Origin: Chromera velia
Lineage: Eukaryota > Sar > Chromeraceae
DNA length: 22,500 nt
Direction: 5' to 3'
Assembly (NCBI GenBank): GCA_018398765.1
Contig: JAHBMJ010000523.1
Location: 1 to 22,500, forward strand
Within the stretch, counting starts at the first letter, position 1, and every line of letters starts with the position of its first letter. This document shows, in pieces, positions 1 to 9,700 of the stretch. Below the pieces are notes generated by a model. The model was given only the letters and a program-made list of their open reading frames with translations. It ran no database searches and was not told the origin of the DNA. Position numbers and translations under genes: made by a program.

Positions 1-2
1 AA

Positions 3-133
3 GGTTTTCTTCCCTTGGGGGTGCACGCGCTGCTCGGGAGGGACGAAACGGAATTGTCCCAGGGGGGGTACATAGAGGATGAGGGGATGGAGAGGGTGAA
101 AATGCTGGCTATGTTCTGGGATGGAACGGTGGG

Positions 134-169
<36 letters not shown>

Positions 170-182
170 CCCCTCTCTCTCC

Positions 183-223
<41 letters not shown>

Positions 224-270
224 CGTGTCTATGTGTGCGTGTGCGTGTGCGTGTGCGTGTACGTGTGCGT

Positions 271-305
<35 letters not shown>

Positions 306-2330
306 CGTGTCTGTGTGCCTGTTTGTGAGATCCCCTCTCTCTTGGTTTCTGTGTGTCGGATGAGGTTTCCTTCCTGTCTGGAAACTTTTTCTTCATCCAA
401 GCGTTTGATCTTGAAGAACCAAATCAGAACCTTTACTTTCATACAGTAAATGCATGCATTGATCTTGCAGAACCGTATTAGACCTTATTTCCTGTGTTGA
501 TCTGAATGCAGGGTTCGTTCGCAGACTTTTTGGAGAACAAAATGAAGGAGACAAATGAGGGGGAAGATCCGTCGCCCCGCGAGCAAGACGTGCAGCGGTT
601 GGTAGAGAAAGAGATCAAGCGACAGAGGGGGACTGGGTGGGGTCTTGAGAAAAAGGAACGGGGGGCCAAGCAGCCTGCGGAGGATGAAGGCGAGGAAGAG
701 GAGGAGATAGGTCAAGGGGACATGGGCACGTTATTCCCATCGCGTGTGGCAGTGTTCGAGAAGTTGGTCGACCACCTCGGCGTCTCCTTCCTTCCCCCCA
801 TGGACCCCCTCGTTGATCTCGGACGAGTGGATGCAATCGAATACCTCATCAGAAAGTACGAGATCGACCTCCTCATTCCTCTGCCCGAAAACCTAGAGGA
901 CGTCCTGGAAGCAGAGAGAGAAGAGGGGCTGCAGGCCGCAGAGAATGAAGAGGAAGAGGAGGAAACCTGCGGTATCTGCTGTGACAAGATGGTCAACCCC
1001 ATCACTCTGGACTGCCCGGGGAAGCACACCTTCTGCAGGGTCTGTCTCAGAAGAGTGAGATACCCAGACAATATGGAGAGACTCCACATCGCGTGTCCGC
1101 TCTGCCGTGCCCCGGTCTACTTCCCTCACGCCCACGACTCAGTTTCAGATCGGCAGGCGCGCAGTCTTCGTGAGTGGATCACTCGAGACAAAAAGAATTC
1201 CTCCGAAGACCTCTCGGAAGATGAGTCGGAATGCGACTCCGGCGATCGTGAAAACGAGGACCGGTCACGTGCGCATCAATGGAGATCGAAGCGCCCGCCG
1301 CTCTGGTGGGCCCGCAGGTGGTGGGAGGGGCGCGGGGGGCACTGGGACAAGGGCGACACTCTGGGTTCTGCTCTCTTGGCTATCGCCTTCGCCTCCAGTG
1401 CGATGTGTGTGGTTGAGAAATTGTGCAAGGACTTTGGAATGGACCCCGGAAAGGTCAGTCGTCTCCGCAGGAAAGGGGAGGGACACAGACAGGGGCGTTT
1501 GAGAGCGTCTCCTTCTCTCTTCTTGATTCCTTTGTGGATGGACTTCGGTGCACAGGAAGGAAGATGTGCAATCCTTAGTGAGTTCGTGGTTCGTGAATCA
1601 ATCTGTCTGCTGTGAACACAGACGTGCGGGTTACTTTCCGCGGCCCTTCAATGCTCCTGTTTGTTTTTTGTTATTTTCATGAAAAGAATTCTGTATGAAA
1701 ATAAACGTCTGCTGTGAACACACGTGCAGGCTACGTTCCTCGGCCGTTCCATGCTCCACGTCGCAGTCACGTGCGGGCAGCGTGTCAGCGCAAAGTGGCT
1801 TCTTGTGAGACACGGGGCCGCGTTGGCGTCCCTAGTGTGCAGGGAGGACGGGAGGGCACCCGTGCACGTGGCAGCACTGCAGGGGGACGAGCACCTGATC
1901 AGTGTGTTGGAAGATTTTGTTGGGGGTGAGGGGGTGAGGGATTCGGAGGGGCGGGTGTGGGAAGACATGGTGCTTGAAATGGTCGGAGAGGATGATGAGG
2001 GGACGGGTGGAGACGGAAAAGGACGGAAGGGAAAGAAGAAGAAGAAGAAGAAGAAGAAGAAGAAGCAGAACAAAAAGAAAAAGGACAAGAAGGAGACTTC
2101 AGCGGATCGGCTGCGAGCGATACGGGACCTCGCGTTGAAAAGACGCGCGCCGGACACACTCAATCGAAGGTCACTCACTTCACTGAGGTGTTCTGTTCTG
2201 TGTGAATAAATATTCTTGGAATCTATTGATAGATCCTTCAGAGAGCTAGTGTTCCATGCTTGCAAGAATGCGATAGGCAGGGCCTCGGGCGCATGTAAAC
2301 GTGATTTGAAAGCGATTCCGCCATTTGCCT

Positions 2331-2382
<52 letters not shown>

Positions 2383-2385
2383 TGA

Positions 2386-2421
<36 letters not shown>

Positions 2422-5400
2422 CAGACAGTTTGCGCCGATCGCCTTGTGCTGTCCAGGAAGGTGCTTTTCATGCATGTATACTCACAGTCTGTACACGCAC
2501 GCACGCACGCATTACTTTGACTGCGCATGATGTCCCCTGCACTGCAGACTGGTTTCTCTCCTAGAGGCAGGGGCCCCTCTGGAGTCCCTAGTCGCCCTCT
2601 GCAAGTCAACGAAGGCCATGCATACTCTCCTGAGAGATTTCATGCACGAACGATCCATGTACTGGATTTTTGCGGGGGGAGAGGCACGGAGGAGGCGCAG
2701 GCGGGAGAAGAAGAGCAGAGAGGAGAAGAAGGAGGACAAAGGGGAAGAAGAGGGGAAGGAGAAGTACCCCAAAGGCGAAGGGGCCGAGGAACAGGAAGAC
2801 GGAGAAGCGGAGGGGGAGGCAGAGCCAAGTTGCAGTGTGCTAGACAACACAGATCCCGTCATGAAGTTCCTCATGACTCATGTGCTCATTCTGCATCAGA
2901 GGGTTGACTTCTTCCGCTGGGTCTTGCTGAACATCTACGTCAAAGAGTACAGGTTCACGAGCTTCACGTGAGTCTTTCTCATCCACCTGCGTGATGTCTG
3001 CACTCTTTCCCCCGGTCGTTTGCCTTTGTTTTGGCTACTTCTTTAGACAGACACAGACAGAGGGACAGACAGACAGACTACACGTTCTTCTTTTTTTCTT
3101 TGTTTCTGCTCTTTCTTTCACAGACAACAGACAGACAGACAGACAGACGGACAAGGCAGACAGACAGGCGGGCGCGACCGACAAGCAAATCGAGAAGGGA
3201 GTGATGAGAGGAAAGGAAAGCGTGCATCGAAACGATAGATGGACTGAGAGACCAACGGATGGACAAGCAGGTAGGCAGGCAAGCAGAGAGGCAGGGAAAT
3301 ACAGACCGGACAGACGGAAGGTTTTTGGAGGTCTGTTTTCTGTTGATGTGATGATGCAAGAGCGTGCCGGTCTGAAGAGTGGGTGGAGGTGGAATTGAAT
3401 CAGATGGCTGCATTCGCTCAGAAGTGGGAGGGTGGTATTCAGGACACACATGCAGCGGTGAGCTTCGGATCATATTAGACAGCTGACTTTTAAACAGAAG
3501 GAATGAGAATTCGAAAAGGCCTTTTCTTCTTGCACATGAATGTCTAAAAATGACGGACAAAGGCCTAGTGTCCATGCATGCATCGGACACATTCCCCTGC
3601 AGGGGCCGGAATTGGGGCGGTCCCCCCGGACTGACTCCTGAATCCTTCCGTTATCTGGCTCTCTTACCCCCCGACAGCACGATGAGCCTACCCCTTCAGC
3701 CCCTGTCTTTGGAGGGTCACCAGGAGGTTGGCAGAGTGTGTAAAGACTTGCAGAGAGTGATAGACGCTGACAAGGCTTTGAGGAAGATACGGGAACCCTT
3801 GGACACCCTTTTGAGGCAGAGTAAAGACACGGACGGAAGGGAGGGTCTATTCGGCCCTGAGGTCCTCGTCCGCCTGAGGGATGATGAAAAGCAGTTGCTG
3901 GCCTCCCTGCCGGTTGAGTGCCTCGAGTTGGATGAGATTCAAAGCTCGGTCTTTTGGACAAAGGAGATCCTCAGAAATCCACACAAACGGCTGTGGGGGT
4001 GTTCGTATAGCGCAAGGGGGGGACCGAGCGACAGCAAGCCGTCCCTGGTGGAGGTGGCGGCCCTGTTTGGCACAGTGGAGGCACTCGAGTGGACCCTACA
4101 GGAGTGGGCAAAGGTCGGTCAGAACGTACAGACTTCATTGATGTGTCTTGGCTTTCAGAAAATCAGTATCTGTTCTGCTCAGTGGTTGTTTCTCTGAAAC
4201 CTGTCTCCAAAGGTTCCTCGGTGAGTGTCAGACAGAAGAACGGTGGGACTTCTTCGGCAGACAGGTTGCGGCACAAGTCCGTGGTTCTTTCCCTCTCTCT
4301 CTTTTTCTCGCAACCCCCCCTCTCCTCTCTCTCTTTCAGTATCTCTGCCTTTCTGTCTCTTTCTCTCTGTGTGTGAGAGACAGACAGAGATAGGGAAAGA
4401 CCCTTCGTGGTCGTCTTGTCGACCCTAGCTGTGCCTGTGTGGAGATCTGATGGCGCGTTCTCTGTCCCTGGGTAAGTTGCGTGACTGTAATCGCATTCTG
4501 TCTCCTTCCTCCTCTTCGTTCCTCGGTTGTCTGTGCGTGCATGTCTGCGCAGATCTTCGGGGAAGGCCCCCAAGTGCGAGAGGCAATCTGGGCCCTCCGG
4601 ACGGTCTGCTACGGGGCCTGCCTGTCCGTGGGCCGGCCCGACGCGGCGCAGTTCCTCCTCGACTGGCTCCACTTGAGGGGCGTGGACGTGAACACTCTGG
4701 AGGTCCCTGCCGGCCTCGAGAAGAGGCCAGGGGGGGGAGAAGAGGGTGTGAAGGACGGCGAAAAACAGAAAGAGGACGGGAAGAGCGAGGAGGGAGAGGA
4801 GGAGACGGGGTCGGAGGCCGGGGAGGGGAACCAGAGGGAGAAGGAGGCTCCCGCCCCCCCAAGCCCCCTGGGCATAGAGGAGAGGTGGAAGAATGGGCCG
4901 TGCCATGTTTTGATTTCTCTTGCGGTAGAGATCCTGAGCGATCAACGTTGTGACTGGAGGTATCGTTGCAAGCTTTCAGACTCCCCAAATACGAAATTCA
5001 AAGACCTGATGGTCTCTGTGATGCGGTGTGAGGCTGTGGCATCTGTGCTCCTGTCCCACGCTGCAGTGAAAATCCGCCCTGAAGAGTTTCTCTGCACTCA
5101 GACGTTGGACCGGTCAAGGATGCGGTCGTTTGCGTCAAGAGGTCTCTTTGGGTCGGTTGCAGAAACCATATGGTCCTGCAAAGTATCCGAGGCGCAGAGA
5201 GAGAGAGAGAAGCAAGCGGAGTTAGAGAGGGAGAGAGAGAAAGAAGAGGCAAAGGGTAAGGATGGAGAGGATCCAGAGAATTCCAACAGCAAAGAAACAG
5301 AAGCCGCGTCCTCCTCCTCATCCTCCAAACAACCATCAGCCAAAGCCGTTGCAGCCGCCGTGAAATCTGTTTGCGCTTCCATCCCGCTGGGAGGTGTTTT

Positions 5401-6787
5401 ATCTGAGCTTGTTGATGAGACCTACGAAACAGTTTTCTTTTTTCACCCCGTCTCCCTCATAGAGTGGTTCTACGCTGACCGTCTTGCCTTCGTCGCACGC
5501 AAGTTCTGCGAGAAAGTTCTGTGGAAGGGCGGAGAGCCCCCTACAGACTCTCCTGCCCCCTCTGCAGAGACACAGGCCGCTCCCCTTCCACCCTCAACCC
5601 CCGAGCTCCCTGCAGCTTCAGCTGCTGCTGCCGCCCCAAGCGACGGTCAGGAAGTTGCAAGTTGTTTTTTTCCGAAAGTTCCCGATAGCCTCATCCGGGC
5701 TCTTGTGAAGCACGGCCTTCCGGGCCCCCTCGAGGTTTTGGTCTCAACGTTTGACGTGTCTGTCCAGAGGGACGTGACAGAGAGGGCCATTCTGGAGGCA
5801 CAGGACGACGTGTACTCCTTCAATAGGGAAGCCAAGCGGCTGATGAAACCGCTCATGCAGGCGATCAGGGAAGCGCAGAGACAGCGGTGGTCCCTCACGG
5901 CCAGACTGATCGACCTTGCTTCCGCGTTTCCTTCCGACGAAGCGGCTGCTTCCCTTCCCCCTCCATGCAGCGCAACTTCTCCCCAATCTGTATGGGTGGA
6001 GGAGGCGAGGACTCATGGCCTATCTGTCATAGTCCAAAACACTCTCCGCAGCATCTGCTGCTCCCTCGAGGCTGCCGACTCTCTATGGGTCTCGGCAGCG
6101 ATGGAGCGCGCTCATCTCGAGTCCGACTTTGTGGCACAGTTCCCGGCAGAGTCGGTCATGCCAACGGCACTCCGTGAAGTGCTCCGAGGGGACAGAGAGG
6201 CCCGGTATAGAAATTTACGGCAACAGCAACAACAGATGGCAGGCTGTCTACCCCCCCACTTCACTGCAGCAGACGAGGAAAGCCAAGAAGCCGTGCAAGG
6301 GGAAGAGGCGGTCCTGTCCCCCACCTCACCCCAGAGGCATACCGGGGAGGCACAGTGTGAGAAGCGGGTGCATCTGCAGGCCCTGGAGCTGCTGCAATCT
6401 GCTCTGGCTAGCAGTCCGGGGCAGTTATATGGGGGGGAAGAGGAGTCGAAAGAGGCCGTGAAGGCGAGGCAGAAGGAAATTTGGGAGACGGCAGTGAGAG
6501 AGGCCGAGGCGATGGTTGGAGGAGCGAGACCGTCTTACCCCCCGAGCCCGCGAGGTTCATTCAGAGAGAGCAGACTTCAGTTAGGTGCACCTCCTTGGCC
6601 CGTGTGTGCGCAGACGTGTGCGGCAGCGAATAATCCGGGCTCACCAGTCGCCCGTCCCCTGTTTCCCTTGCGCGAGAGAAGGGCGTGTCTGATTCGCCGC
6701 ATGAGACTCCGTAGTGGACGGTCCCTCATCGAAGCCCTCGAGACGGACTTTCCTCATTCGCCCGTGACTCGTCTTGTCAGGGAATAA
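3..6787 (+). CDS. RING-finger / ankyrin-repeat protein, six exons, 5' partial
   Basis: Proposed exons are 3-128, 512-1453, 1730-2169, 2548-2967, 3603-4113 and 4553-6787 (TAA). Every junction is GT-AG with matching phase (0, 0, 2, 2, 0), giving 1557 residues; the start lies left of the window. A C3HC4 RING is visible at residues about 195-240: CGIC, then Cys210, His214, Cys217, Cys220 and CPLC at 237-240. Ankyrin-like repeats follow, and they read smoothly only across the splice at 1453/1730 (SALLAIAF, then [12 protein letters not shown], then [14 protein letters not shown]). More degenerate repeat-like helices span the later junctions ([47 protein letters not shown]). Between them lie acidic or lysine-rich low-complexity linkers, including 11 consecutive Lys. 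RING plus ankyrin proteins are usually E3 ubiquitin ligases that bind substrate through the repeats, so that role is inferred. The exact exon ends have not been tested against RNA. Confidence 0.82.
137..326 (+). repeat. Intronic composite (CT)n-(GT)n microsatellite
   Basis: This lies in intron 129-511 of the RING/ankyrin gene, starting a few bases after the GTGGGT donor. A pure CT run passes through a C-rich interruption into a long GT run broken by GC and AC steps. It explains the spurious Leu-Ser and Cys-Val reading frames over this stretch, which are not coding. Confidence 0.95.
1605..1755 (+). repeat. Decayed duplicate of a 3' splice site and exon start
   Basis: Bases 1605-1656 and 1707-1755 are near copies (GTCTGCTGTGAACACA, then CGTGC, then a run ending ATGCTCC). 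The second copy carries the working acceptor (GTGCAG, exon from 1730). In the first copy the same site reads GTGCGG, so the AG is lost. The first copy would encode a diverged version of the exon start (VTFRGPSML against ATFLGRSML). The copies are about 102 bp apart, both inside or at the edge of intron 1454-1729. Confidence 0.8.
2033..2065 (+). repeat. Coding (AAG)11 repeat, poly-lysine
   Basis: Eleven AAG codons in frame within exon 1730-2169 give 11 lysines. A further Lys-rich stretch follows, so the segment is strongly basic and could act as a nuclear or nucleolar targeting signal (inference). It is probably length-polymorphic, since one unit equals one codon and changes keep the frame. 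Confidence 0.93.
2337..2419 (+). repeat. Second intronic (CT)n-(GT)n microsatellite
   Basis: Located in intron 2170-2547 of the RING/ankyrin gene. It has the same order and strand as the tract at 137-326: a CT run, then a GT run with a short GAGTGAGT interruption. Confidence 0.95.
3046..3320 (+). repeat. Degenerate (CAGA)n tract in an intron
   Basis: Intron 2968-3602 carries scattered CAGA/GACA blocks (about 3046-3078, 3121-3180 and 3250-3320) separated by a T-rich stretch and unique sequence. The intron ends with a TGCATGCATGCA-like run near 3573-3584 and the acceptor CCCCTGCAG at 3602. I see no coding signal in it. Confidence 0.85.
4285..4400 (+). repeat. Pyrimidine / GT / CAGA low-complexity tract in an intron
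   Basis: Within intron 4114-4552 of the RING/ankyrin gene, a CT-rich stretch passes into GTGTGTGAGAGA and then ACAGACAGAGA. It repeats the sense-strand order CT then GT seen in two other introns of the same gene. Confidence 0.8.
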
Positions 6788-6879
6788 GTCGCAGCATTGT
6801 CTGACTTTCAAATGTAGTGCAACAGGCTGAGATGACGTGAATAGACGTGAAACAACTATTACTGCCTCAATTTATTCAT
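6788..6879 (+). other. Downstream flank of the RING/ankyrin gene
   Basis: This follows the TAA at 6785-6787 and becomes AT-rich towards the fold-back element. It is presumably 3' untranslated sequence. I could not pick a polyadenylation signal with confidence. Confidence 0.4.
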
Positions 6880-7590
6880 TTAAATGAACTTCATTCACAC
6901 ATACATACATCTGTTTGTTCATTCATTCGTTCAGCCTTACGTTCTAGCCGAGGTTTAGTCATTCAATTTACGAGTACTAAAAACGCTTTGAAAAGCAAGT
7001 AAGCTAGTTTTATGACTAGAGCTACGATACGTCATCGTCATCCATATTTAGTTGTGGATACTTCTTAATAACTTCTAGCCTAGTTAGTTAGTTAGTTAGT
7101 TAGTTAGAGGATGCCTAACCCCAGTTGGAGCGCTAAGCTCCCGGGCGGAGTTCTAGCGTTGGAGAAGATCGAGAATGTTTGTGCTTAGGTTTGTTACCGG
7201 TGTTTGTGCTTAATCTTAAGAAACAGAAAGGGAAAAAGGATTTGTCAGTTAATCAATCTAAATTAATTTTTTTTTTTAATTCTTCTACTTCTTCACAAAC
7301 ATTAGCACAAACATTGTTTTATCTTAGGTTTTATCTAACAATAGAAGTTACTAAAAAGCTAGCTAAAAAGTCTAGTAAAAAGTATCAACAACTAGATCCA
7401 CAAAGAGATATGGATGAGTCACCCCGGGATGATGATGGCTTATCACAGCTATAGTCATGAAACTCAGTTGCTTTTCGAAACGTTTTTTACTTCTACTCGT
7501 AAATTGAATGACGAAACCCCGGTTAAAACATAAGACTGAATGAAAGAATGAATAAATAGATGTATGAATGAATGAATAAATGAATGTTTC
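6880..7590. mobile_element. AT-rich fold-back (long inverted repeat) element, MITE-like
   Basis: The reverse complement of about 6880-7080 aligns with about 7365-7590 over roughly 200 bp. Shared blocks include CTCGTAAATTGAATGAC, TTGCTTTTC, TAGTCAT.AAACT, ATATGGATGA and GAATGAAT/AGATGTATG runs at the outer ends. Weaker pairing continues inward (AGCACAAACATT with its complement near 7171-7310), leaving a loop of roughly 70 bases with a poly-T run near 7267-7278. The left arm holds a (TTAG)n array at 7081-7107. No transposase is present, and the 91-residue frame at 7179-7454 looks incidental. This is the architecture of a non-autonomous fold-back or MITE-type element. I could not define a target-site duplication, so the ends are approximate. 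Confidence 0.75.
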
Positions 7591-7599
7591 TGTTTAAAA

Positions 7600-8995
7600 C
7601 GAGTAGTAAGCCACTTCTTAGAAATTGACGACCCCACGCTATCATGCCATACCATGAAGACCCTGGCCAAGACAGAGAAACTGAAGATACAGCCTGAAAA
7701 AAGGCACCACAGATTGATAAACAGATTCCATTTTATACTACACGCTCAAGCAAAATTGATGGATACCTCTGACCTGAGGTGAAACAAAACACGTACGAAA
7801 CCTTCATCTCGAGATATTCTTTTCTCCCCGTCTACTGCTTTTTCCTCCGTCGTAAAAAACTTTTTTTGTGTATATATCTTACAACCCTCCACAGAGGTAT
7901 ATTGATGAATATTGCAGATCCCACTGGCACTATTTCTTCGCCCTCGTTTTCTCTTCCCAAAACAAAGACAAACACAGATCGGGGAAACCTGATTTGCCGG
8001 CGTACTAGGTCTGAAGGTCACTTACACACACACAGGAGACACGGAACAAGAGGATAAAAGACAGCGAAGGGGAAAGGGGGGGGAGAGGTAACAGTGATGC
8101 GGTCCTTCGATGCGTCACCGCGACAAAGCAGTAACGCAAGACACGCAGCAGTCGCTGCAAGCATGCATTGCCATGAATCCCGAGATGTTGAGCGTGCATC
8201 GAAGTCACTGCACTCATTGGGGGCACAACAATTTATCGCATCACTTGGATCATTCTCTGTAAGCAAGTACAGTAGACATCTGTCAAAATTGGCAGGAGCT
8301 CTAAAAAGGCGATCGAACAGACACGCTAACTGCATGGGAATGACCACAACGATCGTACCGGCAACATTCGAACGTAGCTGGGTGATTCCACAGCACCAAA
8401 ATTGTCTTTCCTGACTGCGCCTCTGGATCTGTACTTAGTTCCTCCTCGTGCCTCCTACATTACTCATTCTTGCCGCTTTCCGGGCCAGTGTCCCCCCCAC
8501 CCCAATAGGTGCGTATGTGGACACAGATAGAAGAAAGACTGGAGCTAACCAGACTCAATCATTGTGGAGCAGAGAATGGAGCAGAAATGGAGAACAAGTG
8601 CCACAAAGCAGGAAAAGAAAAGAGAAAAAGCAAGAAGAACAAAAAATGACAAACGTGCAAGGAAGACCAAAATTGAAGACCCATGCATCTGCACCTCACC
8701 CACACCATTATTCTCTGTATGCGCCTTCGCAACAAAACATCCTCTTCCCTGACTCTGCAACTCTGTCTTGTCCGACAGACCAAAAACTGCTGTGAATGCA
8801 GCGAGGTCTTTGCGGCCTCTGGACATAAAATCTGCCGCCACCGCTCACCAATTCCCGACAAAACATTTCATTTCAAACGACGATGTGAGCAGAACCGTGA
8901 CCAGCGTGAGAAAAGGAAGGGACTGCAGGCCGCAGTCCAAAGCGAGAAGGCTTTCTGTTTCTCAAAGGGAGAGCTGTTCGATCCTGTCCTCTCTC
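7600..8995. other. Intergenic stretch with no supported gene
   Basis: Several open frames of 60-176 codons exist on both strands, but they lack recognisable domains, clear splice partners or consistent phase. The longest, 8768-9298 plus, overlaps the minus-strand exons of the small membrane protein and looks like a shadow. Non-coding RNA or short exons cannot be excluded by eye. Part of the right side is probably the 3' untranslated region of the minus gene ending at 8996. Confidence 0.4.
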
Positions 8996-9388
8996 TCAGT
9001 CAATCAGTTTCCCCAGCGCACCACCAACATTTTTGATAGATGGGACGGGGTAAGCAGACCGCAGGTACACAAACAAGAAAGCAATGCCTACGCAAGTCAT
9101 AAAAAAGAACACACATTCCTCCCACATGAGTCTGAAACCCTGTGGTCCTCCCTTTCTCACCCAGTCAGCGAACATGCAGCCTGTGACGACACACGTTCGC
9201 TTACGAAATCGAAATGGCTTGGTCGCTCTTTTCGCATGTACCCTTCTCCCCCTTTCTCTCCTTTTCTCTGTGCACGAAAGCAACTGCGTTACCCGTAAAG
9301 AAGGCAGCTTCCTTCCCAACACCCCGCATCGGCAGATATGAAAGAAGACGCGTTCTGTTCGATCTGACCAGAGATGCCGTTTCCGCGG
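8996..9388 (-). CDS. Small one-membrane-segment protein, last two exons (5' unresolved)
   Basis: Exons 9388-9293 and 9180-8996 join across a 112-nt GT-AG intron (donor GTAACG, acceptor TCACAG) in matching phase 1. The product reads AAETASLVRSNRTRLL...GKEAAFFT, then GCMFADWVRKGGPQGFRL. It continues through a hydrophobic segment (VFFFMTCVGIAFLFVYL) and ends PSIKNVGGALGKLID with TGA. The first visible exon follows a CCATGCAG acceptor and has no in-frame ATG, so a short 5' exon is missing. An unspliced frame also runs from 9406 to 8996, but its middle is intron-like basic sequence. The Arg/Ser/Ala-rich start before one membrane helix would suit a small organelle inner-membrane subunit, which is a guess. 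I do not recognise the family. Confidence 0.5.
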   Translation of the reverse strand, partial: PRKRHLWSDRTERVFFHICRCGVLGRKLPSLRVTQLLSCTEKRRERGRRVHAKRATKPFRFRKRTCVVTGCMFADWVRKGGPQGFRLMWEECVFFFMTCVGIAFLFVYLRSAYPVPSIKNVGGALGKLID

Positions 9389-9700
9389 CTGCATGGAAAC
9401 ACACAAGAGAGAGACAAACTATTCAAGGAACCTCCATAGGAAAAAGCATTGCAACGTCGGGGCGCCGTTGTACGGCCTCGTTGACGGTTTGAGGTTGCCT
9501 GACAGTCGGTGGACTTGAGACCAGGGAGTTACAGATGACAAATGAGAGATTTGCGGAAACCGAATGTCTTATCGAAGCTTGAAACGAGAAAAAAGGAAAG
9601 CTCGACCCACCATTACTTGGAGGGGTTTCTTCTCATCGAGGAGCCCCGGAGACCCGCTGGAAGAGCCCACGAGGGACTGCCTCTGCCAGACCGAACGCTC
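9389..9700 (-). other. Spacer between the kinase stop and the small membrane-protein exons
   Basis: On the minus strand this follows the kinase stop at 9701. It should hold the kinase 3' untranslated region and the promoter and first exon of the small membrane protein. ATG triplets occur on the minus strand near 9430-9450 and 9610, but none joins the exon at 9388 convincingly in phase. Confidence 0.35.

Noticed and set aside
15..449. Long Leu-Ser / Cys-Val open frame at the left edge
   Set aside because: It is the translation of a CT/GT microsatellite in an intron; only the part up to 128 is kept as an exon.
1648..2475. 275-codon minus-strand frame with His-Thr and Arg-Glu runs
   Set aside because: It is antisense to the RING/ankyrin exon and made mostly of microsatellite translation.
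7179..7454. 91-codon frame inside the fold-back element, Lys-rich
   Set aside because: It lies in the loop and right arm, has no domain, and AT-rich inverted DNA gives such frames by chance.
8768..9298. 176-codon plus-strand frame
   Set aside because: It overlaps the in-phase minus-strand exons, and its composition looks like antisense and untranslated sequence.
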